Below are positions 1 to 9,656 of a stretch of DNA of 64,000 bases, in pieces (position 1 is the stretch's first letter; every line of letters begins with the position of its first letter). The position numbers and the translations under genes were made by a program. This DNA is from Streptomyces sp. SA15. GTDB taxonomy: Bacteria; Actinomycetota; Actinomycetes; Streptomycetales; Streptomycetaceae. The stretch lies in contig NZ_NTGE01000126.1 in NCBI RefSeq assembly GCF_002291145.1, positions 62,001-126,000 on the forward strand, in the 5' to 3' direction. Below the pieces are notes generated by a model. It saw nothing but the letters and a program-made list of their open reading frames with translations, was not told the DNA's origin and did no database searches.

Positions 1-954
1 GAAGTCCACTTGATCGCGCGCGGGGACCACCTGCGTGCCATGAGGGAAGAAGGAGTGCGGGTGCTCAGTCCGCGCGGTGACTTCGTGGCGCATCCGTGCG
101 CCACGGACGACCCGGACGAGGTCGGGCCCGTCGACTACGTCTTTCTCGGGCTGAAGGCGCACAGCTACCCGTCCTGCGAGTCCTTGGTGAAGCCGCTGCT
201 CGGCGAATCCACAGCCGTGATCGCGGCCCAGAACGGAATCCCGTGGTGGTACTTCCACAAGCTCCCCGGGCCGTACGAGGGGCGCCGGATCGAGGCGGTC
301 GACCCCGGTGGAGCCACCAGCGCTGTGCTGCCGCCGGAGCGGGCCATCGGCTGCGTGGTCTACCCGGCCACGGTCATCGAGGCGCCGGGCGTGATCCGGC
401 ATCTGGAGGGCACCCGCTTCTCCATCGGCGAACCCTCGGGCCGGATCAGTGACCGCTGCAGGGCGCTGAGCGAGGCCATGATCGCCGGAGGGCTGAAGTC
501 CCCGGTGGAGGCCAATCTCCGCGACGACATCTGGATCAAGCTGATGGGCAACGTCGCGTTCAACCCCCTCAGCGCGCTCACCCGAGCCACGATGGTCGAG
601 ATCTGTCAGAACCCGTACACCCGGCAACTGGTGGCCCAGATGATGGAGGAGACCCTCGACATCGCCGCCAGGGTCGGCAGCACCCCCGAGATCTCGATCG
701 AGAAGCGGCTGCGGGGCGCGGAGAACGTGGGACACCACAAGACCTCCATGCTGCAGGACCTCGAAGCGGGCAAGCAGATGGAACTCGACGCCATCGTGTC
801 GGCTGTTGTGGAGATGGCAGACATCACGGGCGCCGACGCGCCGACGCTGCGCAGCGTCCACGCCGCCACGGACCTTCTCTCGCGTACCTGTGGGCCTGGT
901 GCGTCGGGGCCGGCCAACACGCCTGAGCAGCAAAGCCAGAAGGATCCCGCCTAG
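1..954 (+). CDS. Ketopantoate reductase family oxidoreductase (5' end outside window)
   Basis: The frame is open from base 1, so the gene starts before the window. The N-terminal GxGxxG Rossmann loop is missing for that reason, not through mutation. What is visible is the rest of an ApbA/PanE-type NAD(P)-dependent 2-oxoacid reductase: the cofactor-domain segment around FLGLKAHSY, AQNGIPWW, then the helical C-terminal domain with the active-site lysine region IWIKLMGNVAFNP and the late KTSMLQDLEAGK motif. The ending is a low-complexity tail and a TAG stop. PanE makes pantoate, but members of this fold reduce other 2-oxoacids. Next to pyruvate kinase and the oxalate genes it could act on a C2-C4 ketoacid; that is inference. 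No regulon operator was found between it and pyk. Confidence 0.8.
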   Translation, partial: EVHLIARGDHLRAMREEGVRVLSPRGDFVAHPCATDDPDEVGPVDYVFLGLKAHSYPSCESLVKPLLGESTAVIAAQNGIPWWYFHKLPGPYEGRRIEAVDPGGATSAVLPPERAIGCVVYPATVIEAPGVIRHLEGTRFSIGEPSGRISDRCRALSEAMIAGGLKSPVEANLRDDIWIKLMGNVAFNPLSALTRATMVEICQNPYTRQLVAQMMEETLDIAARVGSTPEISIEKRLRGAENVGHHKTSMLQDLEAGKQMELDAIVSAVVEMADITGADAPTLRSVHAATDLLSRTCGPGASGPANTPEQQSQKDPA

Positions 955-1206
955 ATGCCGGCGTCGCGCATGCGACGACAGCCACGGAACCTCTGTATCC
1001 AGCGCGGTTCGATGACCAGCAGGCTCGAATACCGCGCCACCTGAAACAGGCGGGCATCGCTCCGCCCCTCAGCGGCCTGCCGGGCCTTGCGGTGGACGGT
1101 CCCGCATGAGCAGAGGCCCGGCAGGCTCCCACCCTTCAGTTGCCACTTCAGAGCCAGTCAGTGACACGTCGGAACCAAGGCGGTACACCGCCGGGGAGGA
1201 GACGCG

Positions 1207-2634
1207 GTGAACCGCCGCGCGAAGATCGTTTGTACTCTTGGACCCGCCACCGGCACCGCGCCGCGATTGGCGGACCTCCTCGACGCCGGAATGGACGTGG
1301 CCCGGCTGAACTTCAGCCATGGCACACGCGCTGACCACTTGACTCTGTACCGCACGGTCCGGGAGATCGCCGAAGAACGAGGACGCGCCGTCGGCGTACT
1401 CGCCGACCTCCAGGGCCCGAAGATCCGGCTGGGACGGTTCGCGGCCGGACCGGTGGTCTGGTCGACCGGCGAGCAGATCGTGATCACCACGGCCGATTGC
1501 CCCGGCGACCACGGCCGGGTCTCCACCACCTACCGTGGCCTGGCGGGCGACGTGCTGCCGGGCGACCGGCTGCTCGTCGACGACGGCAAGATCCACCTGA
1601 AGGTACTCGACATCACCGACGGAGACATCCGGTGCCGAGTCGTGCACGGCGGCCCGGTCAGCGACAACAAGGGCATCTCACTGCCAGGAGTCGCGGTCAG
1701 CGTTCCACCTCTGTCCGACAAGGACCTCGAGGACCTGAGGTTCGCGCTTGAGGTCGGTGTCGACATGGTCGCCATGTCGTTCGTGCGCGCTCCCGACGAG
1801 GTGAAGCTCGCGCGGGCCGTCATGGACGAGGTCGGCAGGCAGGTACCCGTGATAGCCAAGCTCGAGAAGCCGGAGGCCGTCGAGGATCTCCCGGCGATCG
1901 TCGAGGCGTTCGACGGACTGATGGTGGCGCGCGGTGATCTCGGCGTCGAGATGCCGCTGGAGCAGATTCCGCTGGTGCAGAAGCGGGCCATTCGCCTGTG
2001 CCGTCAGGCGGCGAAGCCGGTCATCGTGGCGACCCAGATGCTCGACTCGATGATCTCCGAACGACAGCCCACCCGCGCCGAGGTCTCGGACGTGGCCAAT
2101 GCCGTCCTCGACGGAGCGGACGCGGTGATGCTCTCCGCCGAGACCAGCGTCGGGGCGTATCCGGCGCATACGGTGGCGACGATGGCGCGCATCGTCAAAG
2201 AGGCCGAGGGGGCGGCCACGCGGGGCGACGTGTTCGAGTGGTCCGCGGCACAGGAAGCCGACGCGGACGGCAGCACCGGTGACGCGATCGCGGCAGCGGC
2301 GTGCGAGGTGGGCAGACGGCTCGGGGCGGTGGCACTGATCTGCTACACCCGTACCGGCGACACCGCGCGGCACCTGGCACGGCAGCGCTCGCCGCTGCCG
2401 CTGCTCGCCTTCACACACGACGAGTCGGTGCGGTCCCAACTGGCGCTCTCCTGGGGCATCGTCTCCGCCGTACTGGCACCTGCCACCACCGCGGAGACGA
2501 TGCCGACCGAACTGAGCCGGGTTCTGCTGGCCATGGGCGTATGCCGTCCCGGCGATGTGGTCGTGGTCGTGTCCGGAAGCCGTAGCGGCGTGCCCGGGTC
2601 GACGGACTCCTTGCGCGTGATGCGTACTGAGTGA
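1207..2634 (+). CDS. pyk: Pyruvate kinase
   Basis: Converts phosphoenolpyruvate and ADP to pyruvate and ATP in the cytoplasm. The 475-residue length is normal for bacterial PK. It starts at GTG 1207, with GGAGGAG a few bases upstream. Visible motifs: the N-terminal substrate strand RRAKIVCTLGPA, catalytic lysine K218 in VIAKLEKPEAVEDL, the metal/phosphate loop MVARGDLGVEMP, and the A-domain blocks VATQMLDSMI and VMLSAETSVGAYP. The C-terminal domain is complete. Streptomyces normally carries housekeeping pyk elsewhere; an extra copy beside C2-acid genes fits the glyoxylate-to-glycerate route (tartronate semialdehyde, glycerate, 2-phosphoglycerate, PEP), where a dedicated pyruvate kinase is common. 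That pathway role is inferred, because the other genes are not in view. Confidence 0.93.
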   Translation: MNRRAKIVCTLGPATGTAPRLADLLDAGMDVARLNFSHGTRADHLTLYRTVREIAEERGRAVGVLADLQGPKIRLGRFAAGPVVWSTGEQIVITTADCPGDHGRVSTTYRGLAGDVLPGDRLLVDDGKIHLKVLDITDGDIRCRVVHGGPVSDNKGISLPGVAVSVPPLSDKDLEDLRFALEVGVDMVAMSFVRAPDEVKLARAVMDEVGRQVPVIAKLEKPEAVEDLPAIVEAFDGLMVARGDLGVEMPLEQIPLVQKRAIRLCRQAAKPVIVATQMLDSMISERQPTRAEVSDVANAVLDGADAVMLSAETSVGAYPAHTVATMARIVKEAEGAATRGDVFEWSAAQEADADGSTGDAIAAAACEVGRRLGAVALICYTRTGDTARHLARQRSPLPLLAFTHDESVRSQLALSWGIVSAVLAPATTAETMPTELSRVLLAMGVCRPGDVVVVVSGSRSGVPGSTDSLRVMRTE

Positions 2635-3234
2635 TCCCTGACGCGGATCCCGACGTGTTCGACGCCCTCTCGGCGGAACGGACCGCGCGACGCCGACGAG
2701 ACCGGCAGCCGGGATGCCGTGTGTCGCCTCATCGGCGGATTCCTTCAGCGGAGCCGATGACCGCGGGCGGGACGTCCCGGCCCGCGAGTGGAGCCATCCA
2801 GCAGCGGGGACAGCAGGGTCGGGCCCGTGACGAGGTCATCGCCGTCCGCAGGTGGTCGGCAGCCCAGGCGGACGGCGCTCCGCACACCGCGCCGACGATC
2901 TCGACACCTGGCCGGGCCGAAGCGGCGCCGCGCCGGCGGCGGGGGAGCGGAAGGGGGGCGGCGTCAAGCGGTTTCGCGCCGGGGCTCCTCCGGTCACCGG
3001 TCTCGCCCGTTCCACGCACGAACTGTATACTGTATGCAAGCCTGGCGGGCGGTACGCCCGCGCGCGGGGTTGCTGCTGGCTGCGGTCGGCTGTCCGCCGT
3101 GCTGATCGCTCGCCGTGCGCCTCGCCGACCGCGGGGCTGGTGGCCCCGACTCAGGCCCGGGCTGCCCCTCACGCTTCCTGGCACGCCGCCTGCGGCGGCG
3201 GTGCGACGAGGATCTAACGCCGAGAGGACGTCGT
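2635..3234 (+). other. 600-bp leader region of fdhD, no gene recognised
   Basis: I see no credible protein here. The frames that stay open have no recognisable domain and poor starts. The only clear element is the regulon palindrome at 3024-3038, leaving a leader of roughly 195 bases before fdhD. Several GC-rich inverted repeats are possible in that leader, but I could not match them to a known molybdenum-cofactor riboswitch. Confidence 0.5.
3024..3038. promoter_or_regulatory. Regulon operator A (upstream of fdhD)
   Basis: TGTATAC-T-GTATGCA, a 7-1-7 palindrome with one mismatch between arms, lying 196 bases before the fdhD start. It belongs to the ATAC-W-GTAT family found at nine places between 3.0 and 21.6 kb. 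Confidence 0.8.
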
Positions 3235-4092
3235 ATGGGACGCAGAATCAGCAGATACCGGGTCATGCGCCTGACCGAGGGCCGGCTCACTGTGCGGCCG
3301 GACACGTTGGCCGCCGAGGAGCCCCTGGAGATCCGGGTCGGCGGGCGACCGCTCGCGATAACGATGCGGACGCCCGGAGACGACTTCGACCTTGCGCGCG
3401 GGTTCCTGGTCAGTGAGGGCGTCGTGGGGTTCGCTTCCGAGATCGCGGCAATTCGGTACTGCGCGGGAGCCACCGTGGACGGCGGCAACACCTTCAACGT
3501 TCTCGACGTGGCCCTTTGCCCGGGCGTCGACCCGCCCGACCCCTCACTGGAGCGCAACTTCTACACCACCTCGTCGTGCGGTCTGTGCGGCAAGGCGAGC
3601 CTGGACGCGGTTCGCGCCAGCAGCCGATGGTCGGTCGACGCGGATCCGCTGCGACTGACCCCGGAGGTCATCGCCACCCTGCCCGATACGCTGCGCGCGG
3701 CGCAGAAGGTCTTCGACCGCACCGGCGGGCTTCACGCGGCGGGTCTGTTCGACGCCGCGGGGAAGCTGATGTGCCTCCGGGAGGACGTCGGCCGGCACAA
3801 CGCGGTGGACAAGGTCGTGGGATGGGCGCTCGCGGCGGGCCGCCTCCCCCTGAGCGGTGCCACCTTGATGGTCAGTGGGCGGGCCTCCTTCGAACTGGTG
3901 CAGAAGGCCGTGATGGCGGGTATTCCCGTGCTTGCCGCGGTGTCCGCGCCGTCGTCTCTTGCCGTGGACCTCGCCAGGGAGATGGGTCTGACGCTCATCG
4001 GATTCTTGCGCGGGGCATCGATGAACGTCTACGCGCGGGAGGAGCGGCTGGGGGTCGGTGACGTCAGTGCGAGCGGCAGTGTTCGCGGCTGA
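3235..4092 (+). CDS. fdhD: FdhD/FdsC sulfurtransferase for formate dehydrogenase
   Basis: FdhD moves sulfur from a cysteine desulfurase to the molybdenum bis-MGD cofactor and is required for active formate dehydrogenase. I chose ATG 3235 because AGAGGA sits just upstream and the protein (285 residues) then begins like family members. Evidence: the sulfur-transfer cysteine pair C115-x2-C118 in TTSSCGLCGKASLD, and the signature CLREDVGRHNAVDKVVG. In Ralstonia-type fds operons this gene (fdsC) is inside the operon. Here it stands 6.5 kb from fdsGBAD but carries the same operator, so co-control is likely. Confidence 0.93.
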   Translation: MGRRISRYRVMRLTEGRLTVRPDTLAAEEPLEIRVGGRPLAITMRTPGDDFDLARGFLVSEGVVGFASEIAAIRYCAGATVDGGNTFNVLDVALCPGVDPPDPSLERNFYTTSSCGLCGKASLDAVRASSRWSVDADPLRLTPEVIATLPDTLRAAQKVFDRTGGLHAAGLFDAAGKLMCLREDVGRHNAVDKVVGWALAAGRLPLSGATLMVSGRASFELVQKAVMAGIPVLAAVSAPSSLAVDLAREMGLTLIGFLRGASMNVYAREERLGVGDVSASGSVRG

Positions 4093-4168
4093 TCGGTGAC
4101 GTGTCCCTGTGCTGTATCCGCGAAGTGGCGGCCCGGGTCTGGACATCCTGACTCGGCACGCCGTAGAA

Positions 4169-4183
4169 AGAATACAGTATACA
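4169..4183. promoter_or_regulatory. Regulon operator B (upstream of frc)
   Basis: AGAATAC-A-GTATACA. The ATAC-A-GTAT core is intact, one outer position is degenerate, and a run of As follows. It lies about 190 bases before the frc start, close to the operator A to fdhD distance. Confidence 0.78.
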
Positions 4184-4374
4184 AACTCCGACCTCGGGAT
4201 CCGTGGCGACCGCGGTGCCGCCTGACGCGGAAGCGGATGCGACGGGCATCCGGGAGATCTCCCCGCCCTCGGCTTCCGGGTCGCTCTCGGCGGCCAGATG
4301 CTGGCATGTACGCGCCCGGAACGACGATCCAGACCACATACGACCAGGCGCTGTCGAGGCGCTCAGGAGGAATG

Positions 4375-5604
4375 ATGAGCAGAGCACTCGAGGGAATCCG
4401 TGTCGTCGACATGACGCACGTCCAGTCAGGACCCTCATCCACGCAGATCCTGGCCTGGCTCGGCGCGGACGTCATCAAGGTGGAGGCCCCCGGCCGGGGG
4501 GACATCACCCGCGGACAGCTGCGTGACCTGCCCGACGTGGACAGCCTGTACTTCACGATGCTGAACTGCAACAAGCGCAGCATCACCGTCAACATGAAGA
4601 CGGACCAGGGCAAGCAGGTGTTCACCCGGCTGGTCCGGGATGCGGACATCCTGGTGGAGAACTTCGGCCCGGGCGTGATGGAGCGCTTCGGATTCGACTG
4701 GGAGCGGCTGCAGGAACTGAACGAGCGGCTGATCTACGCCTCCATCAAGGGTTTCGGCCCCGGCCGGTATGCGGAGTTCAAGGCCTACGAGGTGGTGGCG
4801 CAGGCCATGGGCGGTGCCATGAGCACCACCGGCTTCGAGAACGGACCGCCCACCGCGACGAGCGCCCAGATCGGCGACTCCGGCACCGGCATCCACCTGG
4901 TGGGCGGCGTCCTGGCCGCCCTTTACCAGCGCACGCACACCGGGCGCGGCCAGCGCGTCATGGTGGCCATGCAGGACGCCGTTCTCAACCTCTGCCGTGT
5001 CAAGCTCCGTGACCAGCAGCGGCTGGCGCACGGTCCCTTGAACGAGTACCCCAACGAGGTCTTCGGTGACGAGGTGCCGCGCTCGGGCAACGCCTCCGGT
5101 GGCGGCCAGCCCGGCTGGGCCGTGAAGTGCGCCCCGGGCGGGCCCAACGACTACATCTACGTCATCGTCCAGCCCGTCGGCTGGAAGCCGGTCACTGAGC
5201 TGATCGGCCGCCCGGAGCTCGCCGAGGACCCCGAGTGGGCCACTCCCGAGGCGCGTCTGGACAAACTGGACAAGGTCTTCGGGCTGATCGAGGCGTGGAC
5301 GTCCGGGCTCACGAAGTGGGAGGTCATGGAGCGGCTCAACGCTCATGACATCCCGTGCGGCCCGATTCTTTCGACGAAGGAACTCATCGAGGACGCCACT
5401 CTCGCGGAGCTGGGCACCGTGGTCGAGGTGGATCATCCCGAGCGCGGCTCCTTCAAGACCGTCGGCTGCCCGCTGCGGCTGTCCGATTCCCCAGTGCAGG
5501 TGAAGCGCCCGCCGCTGCTCGGCGAGCACACCGCGGAGGTGCTCGACTCGCTCGGCTACGCCCCCGAGGAGATCGAAGAGCTTCGGGGCGCCGGTGCGAT
5601 CTGA
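4375..5604 (+). CDS. frc: Formyl-CoA:oxalate CoA-transferase
   Basis: Transfers CoA from formyl-CoA to oxalate, giving oxalyl-CoA and formate, the activating step of oxalate breakdown (class III CoA-transferase). The protein is 409 residues; family members are about 416-428. Residues match characterised Frc enzymes: Q17 in THVQSGPS, catalytic aspartate D168 in QIGDSGTG (Asp169 in the Oxalobacter enzyme), MQDAVLNLCRVKLRDQQ, the glycine loop ASGGGQPGW, and a C-terminus ending LLGEHTAEVLDSLGY. Two ATGs occur in tandem at 4372 and 4375. The second has better spacing to AGGAGG (4365-4370). A stranded ribosome-binding site and an antiporter remnant follow directly. The partner oxalyl-CoA decarboxylase is not in the window. 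Confidence 0.95.
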   Translation: MSRALEGIRVVDMTHVQSGPSSTQILAWLGADVIKVEAPGRGDITRGQLRDLPDVDSLYFTMLNCNKRSITVNMKTDQGKQVFTRLVRDADILVENFGPGVMERFGFDWERLQELNERLIYASIKGFGPGRYAEFKAYEVVAQAMGGAMSTTGFENGPPTATSAQIGDSGTGIHLVGGVLAALYQRTHTGRGQRVMVAMQDAVLNLCRVKLRDQQRLAHGPLNEYPNEVFGDEVPRSGNASGGGQPGWAVKCAPGGPNDYIYVIVQPVGWKPVTELIGRPELAEDPEWATPEARLDKLDKVFGLIEAWTSGLTKWEVMERLNAHDIPCGPILSTKELIEDATLAELGTVVEVDHPERGSFKTVGCPLRLSDSPVQVKRPPLLGEHTAEVLDSLGYAPEEIEELRGAGAI

Positions 5605-5780
5605 CGACACAAGGAGGGCCGACGTCACCGCCTCAGAGCGGTCACCGGCCGCGGCCGCGGTGGCCCGGACACCCGCCGGAAGCGTCTACGTGGTGAGGCG
5701 GACAAGGCGCTTGTAGCAGCACAGGGCGGCGGCGAGTCCCAGAAGGACACGCCGGCGCGGCACCAGGACAGCCCCTCGGT

Positions 5781-5945
5781 GTGGTGTTCGGGATCAACTT
5801 CCAGTTGCCGTGCGCCAAGAGCCTGAGCTTCAGACCCCTGGTGGCGGCGTCCTCGGCGGGCGTGCCGGCGGTGAGCAACGGCGTCGGCCGGATGGTTGCC
5901 TGCCGGCTCTCCCACCGCCTGGGCCGCCGTCAGAGAATGCGTGCA
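5781..5945 (+). pseudogene. Remnant of an OFA-family oxalate/formate antiporter
   Basis: About 52 codons align without gaps, at roughly half identity, to the middle of the intact antiporter at 17457. The start VFGINFQLPCAKSLSF matches IFGISFQVPFAKEIGF, then PLVAASSAGVPAVSNG, then LSHRLGRRQRM. Nothing before or after continues the protein, although AAGGAGGGCC at 5610-5619, just after frc, looks like the stranded ribosome-binding site of the original gene. I read this as the decayed partner of frc in an old frc-antiporter cassette. Confidence 0.75.
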
Positions 5946-6516
5946 GCACGGCCGTCGGCAGTCAGCACCTCGTGGTACCGCTGCCGAGCCGTCGTGGCGA
6001 GTCCTCGTCCTGGAGGATGTTCCGCGCGAGCACCATTGTGGCCATCGCCTCGTCCCTCGCCGCGGTACGGGGCACCAGTAGCCCCGTTTCAGCGGCGGCC
6101 GGAGGCCCGCCTGTGGGTCACGGTCGAGCCGTGCCCCCATCGGCCCCGAATGGGCGGCCGTCGCCGAGCAGCCTCTCTCGCCGCACCACGCGGCGTAGCC
6201 CGCCGGATGCCTGGTCAGCGTCCAGGCACGGGGGTTGACCGTGCCGATTCGGCACAACAGCCGCAGGCGTGGATCACCGTGCTGTGGCACGCAGTTGTTG
6301 CGCCGCCCACAGTATGGACGACGCGGAGGCGGGCGCGAGGACCTGCTGGCGGGCAGGTGTCCCGGCCCCGAAGACTGCGGTCCGTTTCCCCCCGACGCGG
6401 CCTCCACCGAGGCGGCGAGCGGAACTGTGCCGGCCGCCGCGCATGCCAGGTCGGTGCAAACCTGGATCACCCGGTGGGGCCGGGGAGTCGGCGAGAACCC
6501 ATACGTGTACCAGCCC
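5946..6516. other. Non-coding stretch between antiporter remnant and pntB terminator
   Basis: No protein family recognised in any frame. At 6304-6318 CGCCCAC-A-GTATGGA resembles one half of the regulon operator only and is probably a decayed site or chance. The region looks like continuing gene debris. Confidence 0.4.
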
Positions 6517-6572
6517 GAGGGCCTTCTGGCCTGGTGCAGATCTCGCGATCCACACCAGGCCAGAAGGCCCTC
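6517..6572. terminator. Perfect 20-bp inverted repeat, likely bidirectional terminator
   Basis: GAGGGCCTTCTGGCCTGGTG (6517-6536) is exactly repeated in reverse complement at 6553-6572 with a 16-base loop. It lies just past the 3' end of pntB (minus strand) and downstream of the frc region (plus strand), where a two-way terminator is expected. Confidence 0.75.
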
Positions 6573-6629
6573 ACCCATCTCCCGCACCGGGGACCTGCGT
6601 CACCCGTCCACAACTCCTGGACAGAATAC

Positions 6630-8093
6630 CTAGCCAGCCGCCGTCACCTGACGTGCGGCCGGAGCCGTCTCACGTCGGCCGTCGGTGCTGAGCGCGTGCA
6701 GGATCGCCTCCACGCTCTGCTTGGCGTCGCCGAAGAGCATGCCGCTGTTCTCGCGGAAGAACAGCGGGTTCTGCACGCCCGCGTAGCCGGAGGCCATGGA
6801 GCGCTTGAAGACGATGACATGCTCCGCCTCCCAGACCCGCAGCACAGGCATGCCGGCGATCGGGCTGCTCGGGTCGTCGGTCGCGGCCGGGTTGACGGTG
6901 TCGTTCGCGCCGATGACCAGCACGACCGAGGTGTCGGCGAAGTCGTCATTGATCTCGTCCATCTCCAGGACGATGTCGTACGGCACGTTCGCCTCGGCCA
7001 GCAGCACGTTCATGTGCCCGGGCAGGCGCCCGGCGACGGGGTGGACGCCGAAGCGCACTTCGACGCCCCGCTCGCGCAGCTGTCGCGTCAGCTCCGCGAC
7101 CGGATGCTGGGCTTGGGCGACGGCCATACCGTAGCCGGGGGTGATGATCACCGAGCGGGCCTGGGCGAGCATGTCGGCCGCCTCCGCGGCGCGCACCTCG
7201 CGATGCTCCCCCTGCTCGTCGTCGCGGCCGACCGGGGCCTCGATGCCGAAACCGCCTGCGATGACGGAGACGAACGAGCGGTTCATCGCCTTGCACATGA
7301 TGTAGGACAGGTAGGCACCGGAGGAGCCGACCAGCGCGCCCGTGACGATGAGCAGGTCGTTGTCGAGCAGGAAGCCTGCCGCGGCCGCCGCCCAGCCCGA
7401 GTAGCTGTTCAGCATGGAGACGACGACGGGCATGTCGCCGCCGCCGATCGAGGCCACCAGGTGCCAGCCCAGGGCCAGCGCCAGCACGGTCACCGCGATC
7501 ATCAGCGGCAGGTTCGGGCGGATGGTGAACCAGACCGTCAGCGCGACGAAGGCGCCGAGCGCGCCGAGGTTCAGCGCGTTCTTGCCCGGCAGCGTCAGCG
7601 GACGGGATTTGATCCGCGCCGAGAGCTTCAGGTACGCGACGATCGACCCGGTGAAGGTGACCGCGCCGATGAAGATGCCGATGAACACCTCGGCGTGGTG
7701 GATGGCCAGCAGACCGGCGCCGAGCCGGTCCTGCGCCTCGCCGTGCGACTCCACCTCCAGGTAGCTGTTCCAGCCCACCAGCACCGCGGCGAGGCCGACG
7801 AAGCTGTGCAGCACCGCGATGAGTTCGGGCATCTGCGTCATCTCGACCTGGCGAGCCCGCCACAGGCCGATCATCGCGCCGAGCGCCATGGCCAGCACGG
7901 TAAGGGCCACCGCGCCGACGCTGATGCCCTGCGCCGCCACCACGATCGTGGCGACCAGCGCGAGGGCCATGCCGGCGATTCCGTAGGCGACGCCGGCACG
8001 GGAGGTGCGGTGCTGGGACAGGCCGGCCAGGCTGAGGATGAACAACAGGGCGGCGACCAGGTCGGCCGCGTGGGAGGCCGTCGTGAAGGTCAT
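6630..8093 (-). CDS. pntB: NAD(P) transhydrogenase subunit beta
   Basis: Membrane subunit of the proton-translocating transhydrogenase, which uses the proton gradient to drive NADH + NADP+ to NAD+ + NADPH. The 487-residue length fits PntB. About nine hydrophobic helices precede the soluble NADP-binding domain III, seen as VIITPGYGMAVAQAQHPV, the segment ending EVRFGVHPVAGRLPGHMNVL, then DDFADTSVVLVIGANDTVNP. It lies 6 bases after pntA, clearly an operon. Controlled with pntA from the operator-bearing promoter at about 9.8 kb. In this region it would turn formate-derived NADH into NADPH for biosynthesis during growth on a C1/C2 acid; that role is inferred. Confidence 0.95.
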   Translation of the reverse strand: MTFTTASHAADLVAALLFILSLAGLSQHRTSRAGVAYGIAGMALALVATIVVAAQGISVGAVALTVLAMALGAMIGLWRARQVEMTQMPELIAVLHSFVGLAAVLVGWNSYLEVESHGEAQDRLGAGLLAIHHAEVFIGIFIGAVTFTGSIVAYLKLSARIKSRPLTLPGKNALNLGALGAFVALTVWFTIRPNLPLMIAVTVLALALGWHLVASIGGGDMPVVVSMLNSYSGWAAAAAGFLLDNDLLIVTGALVGSSGAYLSYIMCKAMNRSFVSVIAGGFGIEAPVGRDDEQGEHREVRAAEAADMLAQARSVIITPGYGMAVAQAQHPVAELTRQLRERGVEVRFGVHPVAGRLPGHMNVLLAEANVPYDIVLEMDEINDDFADTSVVLVIGANDTVNPAATDDPSSPIAGMPVLRVWEAEHVIVFKRSMASGYAGVQNPLFFRENSGMLFGDAKQSVEAILHALSTDGRRETAPAARQVTAAG

Positions 8094-8099
8094 GTCGGC

Positions 8100-9656
8100 T
8101 CAGCCTTTCGAGAACATGGACAGCATGCGGCGGGTGACGGCGAAACCTCCGAAGATGTTGACGCTCGTCAGCAGGATCGCCACGAAGGACAGCGTGGTGA
8201 CGATCCGGCTCTCGTGTCCGATCTGCAGGAGGGCGCCGATCACGACGATCCCGGAGATCGCGTTGGTCACCGACATCAGCGGTGTGTGCAGCGCGTGGTG
8301 CACCTTGCCGATGACGTAGTAGCCGATCACCACCGCCAGCGCGAACACGGTGAAGTTCGCGGCGAGTTGCGCGGGGGCGAAGGCCACCAGCAGGAACATC
8401 GCGAGCATGCCGAGCCCGATCAGGGCGAAGCGTCCCACAGGCGACAGTTTCGGTTGCCCGGGCTCGGGCTTGGCGGGCGCGGCCGAGGGCTGCGCCGCGG
8501 GCGCGGCCGAGACCGCGACGGGCGGCGGCGGCCAGGTGACAGCGCCGTCCCGCACCACGGTCACGGCCCGCTGCACGACGTCGTCGAAGTCGATGGCCAG
8601 CTGCCCGTCCTTGCCGGGCGTGAGCAGCTTCAGCAGGTTCACCACGTTGGTGCCGAACAGCTGGGAGGCCTGTGCGGGCAGCCGGGAGGCCAGGTCGGTG
8701 TAGCCGATAATGGTCACGCCGTTTTCGGTCACCACTGCCCGGCCCGCGACCGTGCCCTCGACATTGCCGCCCTGGGCGGCGGCCATGTCGACGATGACGC
8801 TGCCCGGCTTCATGACGGCCACGTCCTCGGCCGTCAGCAGGCGCGGCGCCGGCCGGCCCGGGATCAGCGCGGTGGTGATCACGATGTCCACGTCCTTGGC
8901 CTGCTCGTGGTAGAGCTCGGCGGCGGCGCGGTCATAGTCGGCGGAGGTCGCCTTGGCGTAGCCGTCGGCGCTCGCCTCCTGAGCGACGTTCGCCGGGAGG
9001 TACTCGCCGCCCAGCGACTTCACCTGGTCCGCGACCTCCGGGCGCGGGTCGGTGGCGCGCACGATCGCGCCGAGGCTGGATGCGGCGCCGATCGCCGCCA
9101 GACCGGCCACGCCCGCGCCCGCCACCAGGACCTTCGCCGGCGGCACCTTGCCGGCCGCGGTGACCTGGCCGGTGAAGAACCGTCCGAAGACGTGCGCGGC
9201 CTCGATGACCGCGCGATAGCCGGCGATGTTCGCCATCGAGGACAGCACGTCCATCGACTGTGCACGCGAGATGCGCGGCACCGCGTCCAGAGCGAGGGCG
9301 GTCACACCGGCGTCGGCGAGCGCCTGAAGCAGCTCGGGCTTCTGTGCCGGGGCGAGCAGGGCGACCACGGTCGCGCCTTCCCGCAGCCTGGCGGTCTCCG
9401 AACCGGAGGGGGCGTTCACCTTCAGAACGACATCCGCGTCCCAGGCCTCGCCGACCTCAGCGCCGGCATCGACGTAAACCTGGTCGGCGAAGCCGGACGC
9501 CTCACCGGCCCCCTGGTCGACCACGACCTCGTAGCCGAGCCCCAGCAGCAGACGCACCGTCGCGGGGGTCGCCGCGACGCGCGTCTCCCCGGGGACGGAC
9601 TCAGCGACCACGCCCAGGCGCTGGGGAGGATGGTGTGCGGGTTCTTCAGCAGACAT
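8100..9656 (-). CDS. pntA: NAD(P) transhydrogenase subunit alpha
   Basis: NAD(H)-binding domain I plus a short membrane domain in one chain, the E. coli-like PntA arrangement rather than the split pntAA/pntAB form; 518 residues. Evidence: an alanine-dehydrogenase-like N-terminal half (RVAATPATVRLLLGLGYEVV, VLVAGAGVAGLAAIGAASSLG for NAD binding), an Ala/Pro-rich linker around residues 380-400, then four hydrophobic helices ending MSVTNAISGIVVIGALLQIG. First gene of the pntAB operon. ATG 9656 has only a weak AGGAC-type ribosome site. Regulon operator D begins exactly 136 bases upstream of the start codon. Confidence 0.95.
   Translation of the reverse strand: MSAEEPAHHPPQRLGVVAESVPGETRVAATPATVRLLLGLGYEVVVDQGAGEASGFADQVYVDAGAEVGEAWDADVVLKVNAPSGSETARLREGATVVALLAPAQKPELLQALADAGVTALALDAVPRISRAQSMDVLSSMANIAGYRAVIEAAHVFGRFFTGQVTAAGKVPPAKVLVAGAGVAGLAAIGAASSLGAIVRATDPRPEVADQVKSLGGEYLPANVAQEASADGYAKATSADYDRAAAELYHEQAKDVDIVITTALIPGRPAPRLLTAEDVAVMKPGSVIVDMAAAQGGNVEGTVAGRAVVTENGVTIIGYTDLASRLPAQASQLFGTNVVNLLKLLTPGKDGQLAIDFDDVVQRAVTVVRDGAVTWPPPPVAVSAAPAAQPSAAPAKPEPGQPKLSPVGRFALIGLGMLAMFLLVAFAPAQLAANFTVFALAVVIGYYVIGKVHHALHTPLMSVTNAISGIVVIGALLQIGHESRIVTTLSFVAILLTSVNIFGGFAVTRRMLSMFSKG

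Noticed and set aside
1026..1040. CGAATAC near 1029 as an operator in front of pyk
   Set aside because: Single half-site with no second arm; pyk cannot be assigned to the regulon on this.
6304..6318. CGCCCAC-A-GTATGGA as a tenth regulon operator
   Set aside because: Only the right half resembles the consensus, and the left arm lacks ATAC; kept as a possible relic in the gap description.
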